64,000 nt of DNA from Pseudomonas sp. IPO3778 (GCF_013386825.1 NZ_JACARC010000066.1:1-64000); one strand, 5' to 3'. Counted from the first letter of the stretch, positions 35,133 through 43,939 are shown. The notes: generated by a model not told the origin, from the letters alone. A program made the numbers and translations.

Positions 35133-36470
35133 TTACATGCTGCCTTCTACGTCATCCAGGCTGAACGTCTCGGTATGGTCGTCGTAGGAGAAAATCTCCG
35201 CATACCGTCCCCAGGCCACCACGCTTTCCAGGGTTTTCTCGACGAACGCCTCGGTCAGCGAGTCTTCCAGTTCCTGCTCAAACCGCACCCGTGGTGCACG
35301 GTGGCCGCTGCGCTCCAGCAACACCTGGTGAATGCGGGCGGCCAATGGCACGTGGCGGATCAAGTGTTCGGCGAACAGGGTTTTACGCTCCTGGGTGCCG
35401 TAGTCGGCGAACAGTTTGCCGGCGTCGGTGAGGGTGATGTCCGCACCCTTGAGTTCGGCAAAGCCCAAATGTTCGAGCATCTCCGCGACCGGGAACAGAT
35501 CGTCGACTTCCAGCAAGCGCCGTTCGGCCACGGTCGGCAGGCCCGCGTGGCCATTGTAGGGCTCGGCGGCCAGGGTTTCGATCAGGCCGGCCATCAGGTT
35601 GGTGGACACTTCCGGCAGCAGGCTGCCCATTTTCAGCTCCGGTAAGCCTCTGCTCGCGTCAGCGCTGCGGCGGTCGGTCATCAGGGCGTAGATGTCGTCG
35701 ACCATTTGCCTGAAGGTCGGGTCCAGCCGGTTGCGCGGGTGCGCAAACGGCACCTTGATCTCGGCTACCACCCGGCCAGGGTTGGACGACAGCACCAGGA
35801 TGCGGTCGCACATCAGCACGGCTTCTTCGATGTTGTGGGTCACGATCAGGATCGATTTGATCGGCAGCTGCTTGCCGCTCCACAGGTCCAGCAGGTCGGT
35901 GCGCAGGGTTTCAGCGGTGAGCACGTCCAGCGCCGAGAACGGTTCGTCCATCAACAGCAGCGTCGGGTTGACCACCAGCCCGCGGGCGAAACCCACACGC
36001 TGGCGCATGCCGCCGGACAATTCCCGCGGGTAGGCGTTTTCGAACCCGTCCAGGCCGATCAGGTCGATGGCCGCCAGGGCGCGCCGGCGGGTTTCCTTGC
36101 GCTCGACCTGCAAGGCTTGCAGGCCGGCCTCGACGTTTTCCAGCACGGTCAGCCACGGGAACAGCGCGAAGGTCTGGAACACCATGGCCACGCCTTCGGC
36201 CGGGCCGTTGAGCGGCGCGCCGTTGTAGCGTACTTCGCCTGACGACGGCTGAATCAGCCCGGCGATGATGCGCAGCAAGGTCGACTTGCCCGAGCCGGAG
36301 CGACCGAGCATGCCGACAATCTCGCCTTCGTGCAGGCTCAAGTCCACGCCGCTGAGGACTTGCAACTCATCTTTACCTTTGCCGAACACCCGGTTCACGT
36401 TTTTCAACGAGTAGATTTCCGGGGTGTCGGCGGCGTGCTCGGTATAGGTAGTCATCACAGCGAATCCCAT
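35133..36470 (-). CDS. ABC transporter ATPase with C-terminal AAA-associated domain
   Basis: A 445-residue ATPase of the NitT/TauT type. Walker A is GRSGSGKSTLLR, the signature LSGGMRQRVGFARG, and Walker B LLLMDEPFSALD. Residues after about 300 are an extra domain (SLLPEVSTNLMAGLIETLA, EVDDLFPVAEML) of the AAA-associated C-terminal class, perhaps regulatory. The ATG at 36470 overlaps the permease stop (TGATG); MTTYTEH five codons later is an alternative. Substrate unknown. Confidence 0.82.
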   Translation of the reverse strand: MGFAVMTTYTEHAADTPEIYSLKNVNRVFGKGKDELQVLSGVDLSLHEGEIVGMLGRSGSGKSTLLRIIAGLIQPSSGEVRYNGAPLNGPAEGVAMVFQTFALFPWLTVLENVEAGLQALQVERKETRRRALAAIDLIGLDGFENAYPRELSGGMRQRVGFARGLVVNPTLLLMDEPFSALDVLTAETLRTDLLDLWSGKQLPIKSILIVTHNIEEAVLMCDRILVLSSNPGRVVAEIKVPFAHPRNRLDPTFRQMVDDIYALMTDRRSADASRGLPELKMGSLLPEVSTNLMAGLIETLAAEPYNGHAGLPTVAERRLLEVDDLFPVAEMLEHLGFAELKGADITLTDAGKLFADYGTQERKTLFAEHLIRHVPLAARIHQVLLERSGHRAPRVRFEQELEDSLTEAFVEKTLESVVAWGRYAEIFSYDDHTETFSLDDVEGSM

Positions 36471-38215
36471 CAATTCAGACGAAGTTTGTTTTCAGCCATG
36501 GCGTACATCGGCCGCCAGACCGCGCGGTTGAACGCCACCACGAAGATCGACATCACCACCACGCCCAGGGCGATTTTCGGGAAGTCGCCGGCAGCCGTGG
36601 TCTGTGCAATGTAGGCGCCCAGGCCATGGGCGACCACGTTGTCCTGGCCCCAGGACACGTACTCGGACACGATACTGGCGTTCCAGGCACCGCCCGAGGC
36701 GGTAATGGCGCCGGTGACGTAGTACGGGAAAATCCCCGGCAACATCACTTTGCGCCACCACAACCAGCCGCGAATGCGGAAGTTGGCAGCGACTTCCTTG
36801 AAGTCATTGGGAAACGCGCTGGCGCCAGCGATCACGTTGAACAGGATGTACCACTGGGTGCCCAGCACAATCAGCGGGCTCAGCCAGATATCCGGGTTGA
36901 GGTGGTAGTGCAGGATCACGATGACGAACACCGGGAACAGCAGGTTCGCCGGGAAGGCCGCGAGAAACTGCGCCAGCGGCTGGATTTTTTCCGCCAGGGC
37001 GGGGCGCAAGCCGATCATCACGCCCAAGGGCACCCAGATCAGCGAGGCGATCAGGATCAGGCCGGCCACCCGCAGCAGCGTGATCAGGCCCAGCACAAAC
37101 ACATGGCCGACTTCGGCCAGGGTCACTTCGGTGCCGACGTACTGCACGATGTGATACAGCGCATACGCGGCCAGCAGCGCGATGAGGGTGCCCCACACCC
37201 AGTCGATCACTTTTGATGCCTGGGGTGTTTCTGCCGGCAACGCCTTGAGTGCACCGCCCGCCAGGCTGAAGCGTTTGTTGCCAAGGCGGCTGACGGTGCG
37301 GGTAACAGGCCGCAGGATGCGCTGGACGATGCGCGTGCGCTGGATCAGGTTCAGCAGCCAGGATTGCGGCGCGGCGCCTTGGGAGGCGGTGGTTTCCATG
37401 CGGAACTTGTCGGCCCAGGCCACCAGCGGGCGGAACAGGAACTGGTCGTACATCAGGATGACCACAATCATCGCCAGGATCACGTAACCCACGGCGTGCA
37501 GGTCTTTCTGGGCAATCGCCAGGGCCAGGTACGAACCCACGCCCGGCAAGGTGATGGTCTTGTCGCCGACGGTAATGGCTTCGGAGGCAACCACGAAAAA
37601 CCAGCCGCCGGACATGCTCATCATCATGTTCCACACCAGCCCCGGCATGGCGAAGGGCACGTCGAGCTTCCAGAACTTCTGCCAGCCGGACAGCCGCAGG
37701 TTGGTGGACACTTCCACCAGGTCATGGGGCAGCATGCGCAGCGACTGGTAGAAGCTGAACGTCATGTTCCAGGCCTGGCTGGTGAAAATCGCAAAGATGG
37801 CCGCCAGCTCCGCGCCTAGCACGCGCCCGGGGAACAGCAGCAGGAAGAACGTCACGGTAAACGAGATGTAACCCAGCACCGGTACCGATTGCAGGATGTC
37901 GAGCACGGGCACCAGCAGTTTTTCGGCGCGCCGGCTCTTGGCGGCCAGGGTGCCGTACAACAGGGTGAAAACCAGCGCTGCAACCATCGCCGCCAGCATG
38001 CGCATCGTAGTGCGCATCGCGTATTCCGGCAGGTTGGCCGGGTCGAGGGAGATGACTTCACTTTGCAGGGTGGCGATCGGCGCCCAGGTTTCCCGGGCCG
38101 TGATGGAGAAAAACAATAAAAAGCCGATCACCAGGGGCAGGGCGACCAAGTCCCAGCGGTTGGGCAGCAAGCGCAAGGTGGATGCAGGGATGTAGTGACG
38201 GAACACTCTTTTCAT
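36470..38215 (-). CDS. ABC transporter permease, two fused membrane domains
   Basis: A 581-residue inner-membrane protein with two binding-protein-dependent permease modules in one chain, each with about six helices. EAA-like loops are visible (EVSTNLRLSGWQKFWKLDVPFA and EVAANFRIRGWLWWRKVMLPG). NitT/TauT permeases are normally single modules, so this is a fusion replacing a homodimer. No binding-protein gene lies next to it. The upstream 227 bases show no palindrome I would call. Confidence 0.85.
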   Translation of the reverse strand: MKRVFRHYIPASTLRLLPNRWDLVALPLVIGFLLFFSITARETWAPIATLQSEVISLDPANLPEYAMRTTMRMLAAMVAALVFTLLYGTLAAKSRRAEKLLVPVLDILQSVPVLGYISFTVTFFLLLFPGRVLGAELAAIFAIFTSQAWNMTFSFYQSLRMLPHDLVEVSTNLRLSGWQKFWKLDVPFAMPGLVWNMMMSMSGGWFFVVASEAITVGDKTITLPGVGSYLALAIAQKDLHAVGYVILAMIVVILMYDQFLFRPLVAWADKFRMETTASQGAAPQSWLLNLIQRTRIVQRILRPVTRTVSRLGNKRFSLAGGALKALPAETPQASKVIDWVWGTLIALLAAYALYHIVQYVGTEVTLAEVGHVFVLGLITLLRVAGLILIASLIWVPLGVMIGLRPALAEKIQPLAQFLAAFPANLLFPVFVIVILHYHLNPDIWLSPLIVLGTQWYILFNVIAGASAFPNDFKEVAANFRIRGWLWWRKVMLPGIFPYYVTGAITASGGAWNASIVSEYVSWGQDNVVAHGLGAYIAQTTAAGDFPKIALGVVVMSIFVVAFNRAVWRPMYAMAENKLRLN

Positions 38216-38442
38216 AGGCAGTCATTCCTGCAGCGTTCAGGTTCAGGGGCGTGGTGGGAGTGAGCTTAGCTGCTGCACGAATGCCCCACCGGGCAGGAAG
38301 GGCGCTGTTTTCGCGAGTCAGGGGTAACAAGGCGTTGCTGGCGGGATTGTACGTTTCTGAATGTTACAAGCACATAAATTTGCTGTCAGTTTCCTGTACG
38401 AACAGCGGCTAGGGCGTTGGCGCCCCGGCCGTCGCTTTGCTG

Positions 38443-39171
38443 TTATTCAAACCGCAGGATCACCCGGCGGTTGTGTTTGCTTTTCTTCTCGATCTTTTCG
38501 CAGAACACCCGGCCGATTTCCTCGGTGTTGGTCACATGGGTGCCGCCACAGGGCTGGATGTCGATGCCGGCAATCTCGATGACCCGCACCGAACCCTGGA
38601 TCACCGGTGGCGCCACCGCCTGGGTACGGGTGATCTGCAGCAGGGTGGAATACTCCGAGGCGGGCATCGACAACGTCTTGACCGCGTGAGCCTGCTGGAT
38701 CAGCTCGTTGAGGTCGCGGGTGATGGTCTCTTTGTCGAGGGTCATTTCCGGCAGGTCGAAATCCAGTCGGCCCTTGTCAAAGCTGATGCTGCAACCGGTC
38801 ACCGGGGCATCGATGATCGAGCACAGCAGGTGCAGGCAGGTGTGCATCTTCATGTGCTGGTAGCGGCGCTCCCAATCCAGGCTGGCGTCCACCTGCATCC
38901 CGGCGGCCAGTTGTTCAGGGCAGTGTTCCACCTGGTGCCAGATGATCGAGCGCAGCACCGGGTCGCGCACGGTGCCGGTGATGTCGACACGGCTGCCATC
39001 GGGCAGGGTGAAGTGGCCGGTGTCCCCCGGTTGCCCGCCGCCGGTGGGATAGAACAGCGTGTGCTCCAGGGCGATGCCTTGCTCGCCGACGGCAATTACC
39101 CGCGCACTGAAAGCATTCTGGTAAGGCGCGCTGTCGAACAGCGCGAGGGTTTCCATGGTGTGCACGGACAT
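38443..39171 (-). CDS. AlaX-type tRNA editing (trans-deacylase) protein
   Basis: A 242-residue stand-alone editing protein related to the AlaRS editing domain, which hydrolyses mischarged tRNA(Ala). Zn-ligand motifs are both present: HTCLH (HxxxH) and CGGTH (CxxxH). An N-terminal FYPTGGGQPGDTG block also matches the family. The ATG at 39171 is fixed by GGAGGT five bases upstream. It is last in the sulfur-carrier operon, behind the serine acetyltransferase gene. An anti-mischarging role for Ser or a pathway product is inference. Confidence 0.85.
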   Translation of the reverse strand: MSVHTMETLALFDSAPYQNAFSARVIAVGEQGIALEHTLFYPTGGGQPGDTGHFTLPDGSRVDITGTVRDPVLRSIIWHQVEHCPEQLAAGMQVDASLDWERRYQHMKMHTCLHLLCSIIDAPVTGCSISFDKGRLDFDLPEMTLDKETITRDLNELIQQAHAVKTLSMPASEYSTLLQITRTQAVAPPVIQGSVRVIEIAGIDIQPCGGTHVTNTEEIGRVFCEKIEKKSKHNRRVILRFE

Positions 39172-39173
39172 GT

Positions 39174-40166
39174 TCAACCTCCGACGATCAATGGGCTGGC
39201 TTGCAGCAGGCGACGAACCATCGCGCTCAAACCAGGGGGAGAGAGCAGGGTGATTTCAAATTCGGGCCCGCTCACCTTCAGGTTCAACGGCAGGCGCGGC
39301 GGGTAGGCGGCGGTTTCGATGTGCCGCAGGCGAAATTGCAGGTGATGGCGTTCCTTGACCGTCGGCTCCAGCAGCAGGCCGGGCAGAGGGTGGAAGTCGG
39401 CGTCCAGCACCGTCACCTTGTGGCTGGCGTTGACCTCGCCCACCACGTGCAGGCGCTCGTCGAGGGCAAACGCGCCGAGGTAATTGCTGTGGTCCGATTC
39501 GTCGTTTTTCTGTAGCTGGATCTGATTGACCACCTTGACCTTGGTGCCGGCCGGCACGTCCTGGGTGATCACACAGGAGGGGCTGATAAACACGTTGTCG
39601 CCGATCAGCACATAACCGAGCACCCGGGCACCGGAACCGACTTCCACGTTGTTGCCCAGGCGTGGGTGGCGCTTGCCGTCGGGGTTGTTGGCAATGCCCC
39701 GGGCGCCCAAGGTCACGCCGCAGAGGATGTAGCAGTCGTTGCCGATCTCGCAGGTTTCGCCGATGACCGTGCCGTAACCGTGGTCCAGCACAAAGCGCCG
39801 GCCGATCCGCGCGGCCGGGTGAATCTCGGCACCGGACAAAATCTTGCCCTGGTTGCTCAGCTTCAGGGCGATGGCGGAAAACACGCCGTTGTTGGTGTCC
39901 GGGAAATTCCACACCAGGTGCGCCAACCGGTAATACAGCACCGCCTTGAACGAGGCGTAGGACTCCAGGATCAGCTCCCCGCGCCCACGGGACGCCGGGT
40001 CGCGCCAGGCGTAGGCGATCAGGTCTTCGGCCACCGCCTGCGCCGCCGCCTGGATCAGCGGCGCAAGGTGGTCTTCCAGCTGCTTCAGCTGCGCGGGTGT
40101 AAGCGTGGTGATGAGGTGGGTGAGCAACTCATCGTGCAGCTGTTGCATGTCGATAAAGCCCCCCAT
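39174..40166 (-). CDS. Serine O-acetyltransferase with C-terminal extension
   Basis: A 330-residue left-handed beta-helix acyltransferase giving O-acetylserine. The N-terminal helical region and hexapeptide core are CysE/EpsC-like: LDHGYGTVIGET (catalytic D128/H129) and VTLGARGIANNPDGKRHP. Residues from about 216 to 330 are an extension without a family I recognise (LGAFALDERLHVVGEVNASHKV). The start at 40166 follows GGGGGTG. It lies 22 bases after the cysteine-synthase-like gene. The final Gly-Gly is forced by the next gene's Shine-Dalgarno. Confidence 0.83.
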   Translation of the reverse strand: MGGFIDMQQLHDELLTHLITTLTPAQLKQLEDHLAPLIQAAAQAVAEDLIAYAWRDPASRGRGELILESYASFKAVLYYRLAHLVWNFPDTNNGVFSAIALKLSNQGKILSGAEIHPAARIGRRFVLDHGYGTVIGETCEIGNDCYILCGVTLGARGIANNPDGKRHPRLGNNVEVGSGARVLGYVLIGDNVFISPSCVITQDVPAGTKVKVVNQIQLQKNDESDHSNYLGAFALDERLHVVGEVNASHKVTVLDADFHPLPGLLLEPTVKERHHLQFRLRHIETAAYPPRLPLNLKVSGPEFEITLLSPPGLSAMVRRLLQASPLIVGG

Positions 40167-40188
40167 GGAGGCACCCCCGCAATAGTTG

Positions 40189-41118
40189 TTATTCAAAACA
40201 GGGCAAATAACTGTCGGCACTGTCGTAGACCATCGTCAGCACGACGGTGTCGGTGGGCAGTTCCGGCGCCAGCTTGGCAATGGCCACCATGTTGGCGGCC
40301 GACGACAGCCCGAGGCTGATGGCGTCGGTGCGCATGATGCGTTTGATCATGTCGATGCATTCCTGGCGCGACACCTTGAGCATCCCGTCGATGATCGCGA
40401 CGTTGAGAATGCTCGGGATCAAGCCGATGGACAGGCCCTGGATATGGTGCGGCGCGTGGCGGTCGCTGAGCAGGTCGCATTCTTCCGGCTCCACGCCCAT
40501 CACGCGGATCGCCGGCCAGGTGCTCTTGAGGGTTTCGCCGATGCCGGTGATATGGCCGCCGGTGCCGATGCCGCTGACGAAGTAGTCCACCCGCTGCTCG
40601 CCGAACGCGCGGATGATTTCCCGGGCGGTGGTGTCACGGTGGGTCTGCGGGTTGGCGCCGTTGCGCTGCTGGTTGAGCATCACGTAGCTGGGGTTTTCCA
40701 GCTGTAGCTCCATGCACTTTTCACCGTGGGAATTGTTGCCCTGGCGGCTGTCCGACAGCACCACCCTGGCACCGTACAGCCGCAGCAGTTTCTGCTTCTC
40801 GGGGCTGTAATTGTCGGGGATCACCAGCACCACTTTGTAGCCCAGCACGTTGCCGGCCATCACCAGGCCAATGCCGGTGTTGCCGCCGCTGGGCTCGATG
40901 ATGGTTTGCCCTGAGCCGCGAATCAGAATGCCCCGGCGCTCGGCGTCGAGGATCATGCCCAGGGCGATGCGCGCCTTGTGGCTGCCGCCGGGGTTGAGGG
41001 ATTCCAGCTTGGCGTAGACCTCAATGCCGAGGTCTTCGGAAAACTGTTCCAGGCGCACGATGGGCGTTTGGCCGATCGCGTCGAGTATCGAGTTATGCAA
41101 CATCAAGTAAGAACCCAT
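40189..41118 (-). CDS. Cysteine-synthase-like PLP enzyme
   Basis: A 309-residue fold-type II PLP enzyme. The Schiff-base lysine is K48 in NPGGSHKARIALG, where typical cysteine synthases have SVKDR. The substrate loop is EPSGGNTGIGL rather than TSGNTG, and the phosphate loop GIGTGGHITG is normal. It probably replaces the acetyl group of O-acetylserine with a nucleophile, perhaps a protein thiocarboxylate. It lies nine bases after the fusion enzyme gene. MLHNSILDAIGQTP at 41103 is an alternative start. Confidence 0.85.
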   Translation of the reverse strand: MGSYLMLHNSILDAIGQTPIVRLEQFSEDLGIEVYAKLESLNPGGSHKARIALGMILDAERRGILIRGSGQTIIEPSGGNTGIGLVMAGNVLGYKVVLVIPDNYSPEKQKLLRLYGARVVLSDSRQGNNSHGEKCMELQLENPSYVMLNQQRNGANPQTHRDTTAREIIRAFGEQRVDYFVSGIGTGGHITGIGETLKSTWPAIRVMGVEPEECDLLSDRHAPHHIQGLSIGLIPSILNVAIIDGMLKVSRQECIDMIKRIMRTDAISLGLSSAANMVAIAKLAPELPTDTVVLTMVYDSADSYLPCFE

Positions 41119-41127
41119 GGCCGCTGA

Positions 41128-42987
41128 TCAGTACAAAGGCATGTCGGGTTCGACGTCGCGAACCCAGTGTTTCATGCCACCTTGCAGTACTTTGGTGTTG
41201 GCGAATCCGGCTGCCAGCAGGGTAGTGGCGGCTTGTTCCGCGCGAGTTCCGGCGTAGCAGATCAGGTAGTGCGTATTGTCGCGGCTGAGGGTGGCGAGTT
41301 GCCCGTCGAGTTCGGCCAGGGGTATGTGCACCACCCCTGGCAGCTTGCACACCTCCAGTTCGCTGGCATCTCGCACGTCCAGCAGCACGTCGGCCTTGCT
41401 GTGTTGTTCGAGCAGTTGCTTGAGCACCCGTGGCTTGATGTAGCGCTCTTCGGCCAACGACGGTGTGCTCGGCACGGCATCCGCGCAGACGGCGGGGGCG
41501 ATGGTTTGGGTGTGGCGCAGCTCGGAGCAGCAAGGGCATTCGGCGCGGCGCTTGAAGCGGATCTCGCTGAATTTCATCGCCAGGGCATCAAAGCGCATCA
41601 ACCGGCCCGACAGGGGTTCGCCAATGCCGATCAACAATTTGATCGCCTCGGTGGCCTGGATCATGCCGACCACGCCGGGCAATACGCCGATGACGCCGCC
41701 GGCGCTGCAATTGGGTGCCAGTTCTGCCGGCGGTGCCTGGGGGAACAGGCAGCGGTAGCACGGCCCGCCTTTATAGTTGAGCACGCTGATTTGCCCGTCG
41801 AAACGGTAGATCGCGCCGTACACCAACGGTTTTCCCAGTTGCACGCAGGCGTCGTTGACGAGGTAGCGGGTTTCGAAATTGTCGGTGCCGTCGATCACCA
41901 GGTCATAGGCACCCACCAGCTCCAGGGCGTTGTCGGTGTTGAAAGCGGTGTCGTAGGTGTTGATCTGGATGTGGCTGTTCAGGTCTTGCAGACGCTGCTT
42001 GGCAGACTCGACCTTGGGCATGCCCAGGGTGCTGTTGCCGTGGACGATCTGGCGTTGCAGGTTGCTGCTTTCCACCACGTCGAAATCCACCAGCCCCAGG
42101 GTGCCGATGCCGGCTGCCGCCAGGTACAGGCTGATGGGCGAACCGAGACCGCCGGTGCCGATGATCAGCACCTTGGCCTTCTTCAGGTTCAGTTGGCCTT
42201 CGCGGCCGACGCCGGGCAGGGTGATGTGGCGCACGTAGCGCTGCACTTCTTCGTTGCTCAGTGAGTCGACGTCCATGCCGCCGGACGTGGCCAGCAGCAC
42301 TTCGATTTTTGCCTTCTCGGGCAACGGGTCGTTGGCGTCGATCAGTTCCTCTTCGGCGGTGAACAGGAAGTGTTCCTTGAGCTGGTTGTTCTCGTAGAGC
42401 AGGTGCGCGCGCAATTGCGGGTGCTCGGCGCACAGGTTTTCAATGACTTCGCGCAATGTCGATCCGGCACCCTCGAGGGTCGGTGCTGGCAGCTTGGCCA
42501 CGCGGACCAGGATGTCGGGGAAAGAGACAGCGTTCATGCACAACTCCGTTTGCAGGTCGTTGAAGGGTTTTTGGGCGAAGCCGTTGCCATCCCAGGCAAA
42601 CAGCTTGGAACCTTGGGTTTTGCCCTGGCGAACATCCACCACCAAATAGCTCACGGGGTAGATCGGCTCGCCCATGAAGAGGGCCTTGTCCTGGTCTTCG
42701 TCGCTGAAATATGCGCCGACGTCAGGGTGGGAGTGGTAGATCACCACCACCGGGTTATCACTGCGAAACGCCTTGTTCATCTTCAGCGTGTCGGCCACCG
42801 AGAAGGTGTAGCCGTTGGCGGCGCTGCGTGAATACATCTCGGGGTTCTTGCGGTGCAGTTCGTTCTGGATATTGCTGCCCAGGTACACGCTGCCGTCGGC
42901 GAAAACGAAACCGCAGCATTCCTCGGGGTAGCTGCGGTCGGCGTGGGCGTAAATCTGCTCCAGGGCGGTTGGGCTCAGGACCTTCAT
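41128..42987 (-). CDS. JAMM protease - sulfur carrier - MoeB-type E1 - rhodanese fusion
   Basis: A 619-residue four-domain protein. The JAMM domain (1 to about 145) has E22 or E23, H85, H87 and D98 in HSHPDVGAYFSDED. The MoaD/ThiS-like carrier (about 151-237) ends SGG (235-237). The MoeB/ThiF E1 (about 240-490) has GTGGLGS (277-283), D366, likely active cysteine C427 and Zn pairs C410/C413, C484/C487. The rhodanese (about 510-619) has C577 in CYAGTR. All catalytic motifs look intact. It resembles separate QbsD/E/C and Mec+/CysO/MoeZ parts. The start at 42987 follows the exporter stop by one base. Confidence 0.9.
   Translation of the reverse strand: MKVLSPTALEQIYAHADRSYPEECCGFVFADGSVYLGSNIQNELHRKNPEMYSRSAANGYTFSVADTLKMNKAFRSDNPVVVIYHSHPDVGAYFSDEDQDKALFMGEPIYPVSYLVVDVRQGKTQGSKLFAWDGNGFAQKPFNDLQTELCMNAVSFPDILVRVAKLPAPTLEGAGSTLREVIENLCAEHPQLRAHLLYENNQLKEHFLFTAEEELIDANDPLPEKAKIEVLLATSGGMDVDSLSNEEVQRYVRHITLPGVGREGQLNLKKAKVLIIGTGGLGSPISLYLAAAGIGTLGLVDFDVVESSNLQRQIVHGNSTLGMPKVESAKQRLQDLNSHIQINTYDTAFNTDNALELVGAYDLVIDGTDNFETRYLVNDACVQLGKPLVYGAIYRFDGQISVLNYKGGPCYRCLFPQAPPAELAPNCSAGGVIGVLPGVVGMIQATEAIKLLIGIGEPLSGRLMRFDALAMKFSEIRFKRRAECPCCSELRHTQTIAPAVCADAVPSTPSLAEERYIKPRVLKQLLEQHSKADVLLDVRDASELEVCKLPGVVHIPLAELDGQLATLSRDNTHYLICYAGTRAEQAATTLLAAGFANTKVLQGGMKHWVRDVEPDMPLY
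42535..42547 (-). promoter_or_regulatory. Internal ribosome-binding site at the carrier-domain start
   Basis: Inside the fusion gene, GGAG (42547-42544) lies six bases before an in-frame ATG (42537-42535) that encodes M151, exactly where the sulfur-carrier domain begins. Internal initiation would give a 469-residue carrier-E1-rhodanese protein. Confidence 0.45.
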
Positions 42988-42988
42988 C

Positions 42989-43939
42989 TCAGTTTTTCTT
43001 CGCCAGGAGCTTTTCGATGGGCAGCTTGGTGATGGCAAAGCCGGCCAGCAGGATCGCCGAATACATCATCAGGTCCTTGGAAATCTGCACGCCTTCGTAC
43101 CAGGCGCCGATGATCACCGCGAACACCGGGAAGATGATGAACACAAAAGACAAAATGATCGGGCTCAGGCGCTTGAGCAGCATGAAGTACACGATAAAGC
43201 CACCCACCGAGGCCACCAGGCCGAGGTAGAACAGCGCACTCCAGGAGCGCAGGGTGATGTCTTCGAACGTTGGGGTTTCAAACCACAGCCCGGCGACAAA
43301 CAGCATCAGCCCGGCGATGCCGATGGGCAGGGTGTTGTAGGTGATCACGCTGATGGCGCTGCCTTGCTTCTTGGTAATCACGTAACACAAGGCATGCATG
43401 ATCGCGGCGGTCAGAATCGCCAGCACCCCGAAGAACTCGGCATGGTCCAGGTGCAAGCCCTGGCTCTTGATGATCATGTACAGGCTGCCGAAACCGATGG
43501 CGATACCGACCACCTGGGAAAAGTAGATGCGTTCACGCAGGAACAGCGCGGAGAAAATCAGGATAAACACCGGCATGCAGCTGAACAGCAGGGCGGTGAG
43601 GCCGGACGAGACATGCATCTCACCGTAGTTGAGCAGGTAATACGGAATGCTGAAGTAGGACAGCGTGACGAACACGAAGAACCAGCGGCTCTCCCGGGGA
43701 AACAGGATCGGCTCGCGGCGCACCCAGGCAAAACACAGGAACAGCGGAAAGGCGATCAAAAACCGCAGCCCGGCGGAGGTCAGTGGCGGCACGCTTTCCA
43801 CGGCAATCTTGATACCCAGCCAGGTGGTGCCCCAGCTCAGGCAGACGATCAGGAACATCACACTGGTAATCAGCCCAGCCAACCACTGCTTGTGAGTTTT
43901 TGTTTTTTCAGCGTTTTCTAGAACGGCGGACATTGGCAT
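42989..43939 (-). CDS. EamA/DMT-family exporter
   Basis: A 316-residue inner-membrane protein with about ten helices and two EamA repeats. It begins MPMSAVLENAEKTKTHKQW, and the typical SWGTTWLGIKIAVESVPP opens helix 1. E. coli EamA (YdeD) of this superfamily exports O-acetylserine and cysteine, which suits the operon. It is the first gene of the leftward operon, 90 bases from the divergent MocR gene. The actual substrate is inferred from context. Confidence 0.85.
   Translation of the reverse strand: MPMSAVLENAEKTKTHKQWLAGLITSVMFLIVCLSWGTTWLGIKIAVESVPPLTSAGLRFLIAFPLFLCFAWVRREPILFPRESRWFFVFVTLSYFSIPYYLLNYGEMHVSSGLTALLFSCMPVFILIFSALFLRERIYFSQVVGIAIGFGSLYMIIKSQGLHLDHAEFFGVLAILTAAIMHALCYVITKKQGSAISVITYNTLPIGIAGLMLFVAGLWFETPTFEDITLRSWSALFYLGLVASVGGFIVYFMLLKRLSPIILSFVFIIFPVFAVIIGAWYEGVQISKDLMMYSAILLAGFAITKLPIEKLLAKKN

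Noticed and set aside
36471..36473. TTG start for the ABC ATPase at 36473.
   Set aside because: The adjacent ATG at 36470 overlaps the permease stop and is the simpler coupled start.
39174..39182. The serine acetyltransferase ends in Val-Gly-Gly, like a sulfur-carrier protein, within a carrier/JAMM/E1 cluster.
   Set aside because: The codons GGA-GGT are also the Shine-Dalgarno GGAGGT of the AlaX gene at ideal spacing, which explains the Gly-Gly without any carrier function. The preceding residues do not resemble a MoaD/ThiS fold.
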